Positions 7,541-9,767 of a stretch of DNA of 9,767 bases are shown piece by piece (within the stretch, counting starts at the first letter, position 1; every line of letters begins with the position of its first letter). A program made the translations under genes and the position numbers. The notes below the pieces were generated by a model. The model was not told the origin of the DNA. It saw only the letters and a program-made list of their open reading frames with translations, and ran no database searches. This DNA is from a bacterium. GTDB lineage: Bacteria > Verrucomicrobiota > Verrucomicrobiia > Limisphaerales > J093. Location: positions 1 through 9,767 of the forward strand of contig JAJXTA010000055.1 of assembly GCA_021784265.1 (NCBI GenBank), in the 5' to 3' direction.

Positions 7541-7762
7541 TCACCTGGCGAACAGCGTCTCGATCAGGATGTCCGGCAACCCAGCCTGCGCCATCGCCAG
7601 CCCTGACAACTCCTTGAAATAGGCATCATCCTCGGATTCCGCCGCCGGCATGGCCACGCTCTTGGCGGCCAGGTCCGCGCCGAACGGCCCGAACAGGCTG
7701 CCGAGCAATTCCCGCCCAACCGGTTTCAGGCATTTGGGTCTCGTGGATCCCCCGAACTTCAT
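7541..7762 (-). CDS. Possible small protein of unknown function, 73 residues
   Basis: I do not recognise this protein. From ATG 7762 it reads MKFGGSTRPKCLKPVGRELL and ends in a likely helix, LAMAQAGLPDILIETLFAR. A TTG start at 7849 would make 102 residues. In favour of coding: third codon positions are mostly G or C, and AGGA lies about 13 bases before the ATG, a little far. Against: it is short and has no clear family. The last 30 residues (AYFKELSGLAMAQAGLPDIL...) faintly recall the helical rod-binding domain of FlgJ, but nothing else here is flagellar, so I place no weight on it. It lies downstream of the patatin gene on the same strand, with a 137-base gap to its ATG, so it might be the last gene of that unit or a remnant of an older gene. 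Confidence 0.35.
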   Translation of the reverse strand: MKFGGSTRPKCLKPVGRELLGSLFGPFGADLAAKSVAMPAAESEDDAYFKELSGLAMAQAGLPDILIETLFAR

Positions 7763-7882
7763 CCCAGGCTCATCTTCCTGCGCGTCGTTCCATTTCAGGG
7801 TTTCGTATTGTCTTTTCCACCCAGAAGCCTGCCGGAGCCCCTGGGACAACTACGGGCCTGCCCTAATCCGACTTGTTGGCAA

Positions 7883-7894
7883 CTTGTTAACAAG
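7883..7894. repeat. 12-bp perfect palindrome just after the patatin gene
   Basis: CTTGTTAACAAG is its own reverse complement. It begins 6 bases beyond the patatin stop, and its left half is preceded by a second ACTTGTT at 7871-7877, one helical turn (11 bases) away. It could be a protein-binding site or part of a 3' hairpin; there is no T-run to make it a standard terminator. Confidence 0.4.
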
Positions 7895-7899
7895 CTTAT

Positions 7900-8844
7900 T
7901 CACAACATCGTGGACAGCTCCTTTTCATGCGCTGCGAACGATTCGCGCCCCCATTGGTAGAGCATGTCCAGCTTCACCAGGTTATGCTCCATGAGATCCG
8001 TTGCCATCTCGGGTTTGGAGAACGTCTCGCTGATCCGCACCGTGGGCACGTCCTTGAACAGCAGTTTCCTGAGTTGCTCCATCGAGCCCGTGTTCACGTT
8101 CAGCGTCTTCTGCAACAGTTGATAGGTGACAAGCCACTTGATCCATGCCGTGTAGAACGGGCGCTTCGGCTCTGGATACGTCCCCACCCCAAGGCTCACC
8201 ACCCGAATTGCGCTCGGGTCCTTCGCCAGGCGCACGGCATCCGTGATGGCATACAGCGTCGGGTTGTTGGCGCAAAAGCCGCCATCCCCCACATCCACGG
8301 TGTCTCCCTTGCTGGTTTTCAGAACGGGCCGTTTGAAAAAGGGGTAGGCTGAGCAGGAGGCTTGGACCGCATCGGCGATCGTGCATCCAAAGCCCGGCGC
8401 AAAGGTTCCCGTCTGGCCGTGGGCTTGTTGGATGTTGTTTTTGAAGATGATCGGCTTTTCAAACTCCCAGTGTGTTCCGACGATGCCCACGTTCGTCTTG
8501 ACAGCGCTGAAATCTGCCTCCCCAAACACTTCCTTGGTCAAATGCCTCAACGCCGCCGTCCGTCCGCATGCCGTCCATCGCCGCATGATCGTTGGGACAT
8601 GCTCCTTGTACAGCTTGTGGATTTCATCCACGCTGCGGCCCAGGCCGAGCAGCGCCGCGATAATGGCCCCGGTGCTCGTGCCGGAGATAAGCTGGAACCG
8701 CTCGCACAGCGGGCCTTTGCCCATCGCCTCAATCTCTTTGAGCACGCCGAGCGTGTAAAAGCCCTTGGCCCCGCCCCCGTCCAGGGCCAGCACCCGCAAG
8801 AGGTTGGGCGTGCTTGTTGTCTCCGGTGGCGCAGTCGCATTCAT
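7900..8844 (-). CDS. Patatin-like phospholipase (defence-island type)
   Basis: Patatin-like enzymes hydrolyse acyl esters of membrane lipids with a Ser-Asp dyad; CapV, a CBASS effector, belongs here and kills infected cells by degrading their membrane. The 314-residue protein has the full active site: oxyanion loop DGGGAKG (22-28), nucleophile Ser57 in GTSTG (55-59), and Asp187 in the DGG motif (187-189), followed by CANNP. The patatin domain covers about residues 15-205; the remaining 110 residues are of unknown role and could be regulatory. There is no signal peptide, so it acts from the cytoplasm. It starts 19 bases after the brxL stop, with AAAGG just upstream as a possible ribosome site, so the two genes are probably one transcript. 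Local GC is lower than in the left part. No nucleotide cyclase of a CBASS system is visible, so how it would be switched on is unknown. Confidence 0.9.
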   Translation of the reverse strand: MNATAPPETTSTPNLLRVLALDGGGAKGFYTLGVLKEIEAMGKGPLCERFQLISGTSTGAIIAALLGLGRSVDEIHKLYKEHVPTIMRRWTACGRTAALRHLTKEVFGEADFSAVKTNVGIVGTHWEFEKPIIFKNNIQQAHGQTGTFAPGFGCTIADAVQASCSAYPFFKRPVLKTSKGDTVDVGDGGFCANNPTLYAITDAVRLAKDPSAIRVVSLGVGTYPEPKRPFYTAWIKWLVTYQLLQKTLNVNTGSMEQLRKLLFKDVPTVRISETFSKPEMATDLMEHNLVKLDMLYQWGRESFAAHEKELSTML

Positions 8845-8863
8845 ATTGCCTTTCGGATGGGCA

Positions 8864-9767
8864 TCACTCCACCAGCCCCTTCAGGAACGCGTCCTTCGGG
8901 TCCGCGTAAAACTCGATGCTGATCTTGGTCGCCAGTTCGTCCGGCAGCTCGAACAATTGCCGGCGCGAGGAAATCGGCATCAGCACGGTGGCAGCCCCTT
9001 TCTCCACCGCCAGTTCCGCCACTGCCACGGGGTTCGGGATCATTTCCACTGACCCGCCCAGGTTCAATGCGCCCACGATGATCAGCCCGCCCTTCACGCT
9101 CCGCTCGATCAGCGCCCCGCACAGCGCCACCAGCACCCCCAGCCCGACGCTGTGGCCGGACGTGTCCGCGTCCATCGCTCGCAGTTGCACGGAGAACTCA
9201 TGCGCCCGCGGGTCCCGGTCGCCCACCAGTTCCTTCGACCTGGTGTAGAGGTTCTGCTCCCCATACCGCACGCTCTCGCGGAAAGCCGGCGACACGGGGG
9301 CGTTCAGTATCTTCACGCCGCCCCCAGGCCCCACCGTCACTTCCAGCCGGTAGAGGGCCGGCGCTGCGCCGTTCCCGCCGGGGCTGATGGTCCACACCTG
9401 GCCGGGCGGCAGCGGGTCGCTCTCGATCCGGTTTTCGCTGTGCAGTTCCGGCGTGGACACAAATTGCTCCACGCCATCCACGCCCATGTGGTAGCTGAAA
9501 TGGGTGTTGCGGAACTCGGTCCGCAGGAGGCGCTTCTGTTGCTCCTTCACGCGCCGGCGCGATTCCAGCGCCAGGCGCACAATCTGTTCCAGCTCTTCGT
9601 CCGGGATCGTCATGGCCGGGTCCGGGTAGAGCAGCTTGATCAGACCGCTCACCGTCTTGTTTACGGCCTCGATGTCGCGCCCGCTCAGCGCCCCGCCCCA
9701 GTTCACGCGCCCTTGCAGCGCGGCAATCCGGGTCCCGTTGCGCAGTTTGTTCCAACATTCCGCCAGA
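8864..9767 (-). CDS. brxL: BREX system protein BrxL, Lon-related, C-terminal part (5' end cut by window)
   Basis: BrxL is the AAA+ Lon-related component of several BREX anti-phage systems and is usually the last core gene of its cluster. About 300 residues are present; the frame stays open to the right edge, so the GTG at 9706 is not the start. Visible family features, from memory: the AECWNKLRNG and GALSGRDIEAVNKTVSGLIK segments with a KLLYP motif, the RRRVKEQQKR helix, a middle beta-rich section (PGQVWTISPGG, VKILNAPVSPAFRESVRYGEQN), then a Lon-protease-like domain from HEFSVQLRAMDAD to the FYADPKDAFLKGLVE end. The Walker motifs of the AAA+ core lie outside the window. In the Lon-like domain Ser (codon 9149-9151, GHSVG) is kept while the usual Lys is Val (codon 9020-9022). 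The patatin gene follows 19 bases later. Confidence 0.88.
   Translation of the reverse strand, partial: LAECWNKLRNGTRIAALQGRVNWGGALSGRDIEAVNKTVSGLIKLLYPDPAMTIPDEELEQIVRLALESRRRVKEQQKRLLRTEFRNTHFSYHMGVDGVEQFVSTPELHSENRIESDPLPPGQVWTISPGGNGAAPALYRLEVTVGPGGGVKILNAPVSPAFRESVRYGEQNLYTRSKELVGDRDPRAHEFSVQLRAMDADTSGHSVGLGVLVALCGALIERSVKGGLIIVGALNLGGSVEMIPNPVAVAELAVEKGAATVLMPISSRRQLFELPDELATKISIEFYADPKDAFLKGLVE

Noticed and set aside
7900..8844. Complete CBASS system
   Set aside because: The lipase resembles CapV, but no CD-NTase or Cap2/Cap3 gene is in the window, and its neighbour is brxL.

Overview
The window is GC-rich bacterial DNA with tightly packed genes, little recognisable Shine-Dalgarno signal, and a chromosomal initiator tRNA. 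The gene families (Gfo/Idh/MocA oxidoreductase, ApbE, SSS symporter, Tat-exported amidase, BrxL) would suit Verrucomicrobiota or a neighbouring PVC-type phylum. That assignment is an inference from gene content; there is no rRNA here to test it.

Left part (1-1726, plus strand): the 3' end of a Gfo/Idh/MocA-family oxidoreductase, a clear intrinsic terminator, then a complete ApbE (FAD:protein FMN transferase) gene. A 252-base convergent gap (1727-1978) rich in foldbacks separates them from the next block.

Middle part (1979-7066, minus strand): four genes in one direction, read as EamA/DMT transporter, then a Tat-exported amidase-signature hydrolase, then a UreF-like protein, then an SSS-family sodium:solute symporter. 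The last two are 4 bases apart. Together they look like uptake and hydrolysis of an amide or urea-like nitrogen compound, but no urease subunit is present, so the role of the UreF-like protein is open.

Junction (7067-7540): a promoter-like stretch with an A8 tract, the initiator tRNA-fMet (C1-A72 mismatch, CAT anticodon, encoded CCA) and a strong terminator. The tRNA carries an A29-U41 pair where the usual initiator signature has G-C.

Right part (7541-9767, minus strand): the 3' two thirds or so of a Lon-related BREX protein BrxL, followed 19 bases later by a patatin-like phospholipase and possibly a small unknown ORF. Local GC falls here (45-48% in two 60-base samples I counted, against 73% in one sample inside the amidase gene), fitting an acquired anti-phage defence island beside a tRNA gene. 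The pairing of BrxL with a patatin lipase is the most interesting item; the rest of the system lies beyond the right edge. In the visible Lon-like domain the catalytic Ser position is kept but the Lys position is Val, suggesting it is not an active protease.
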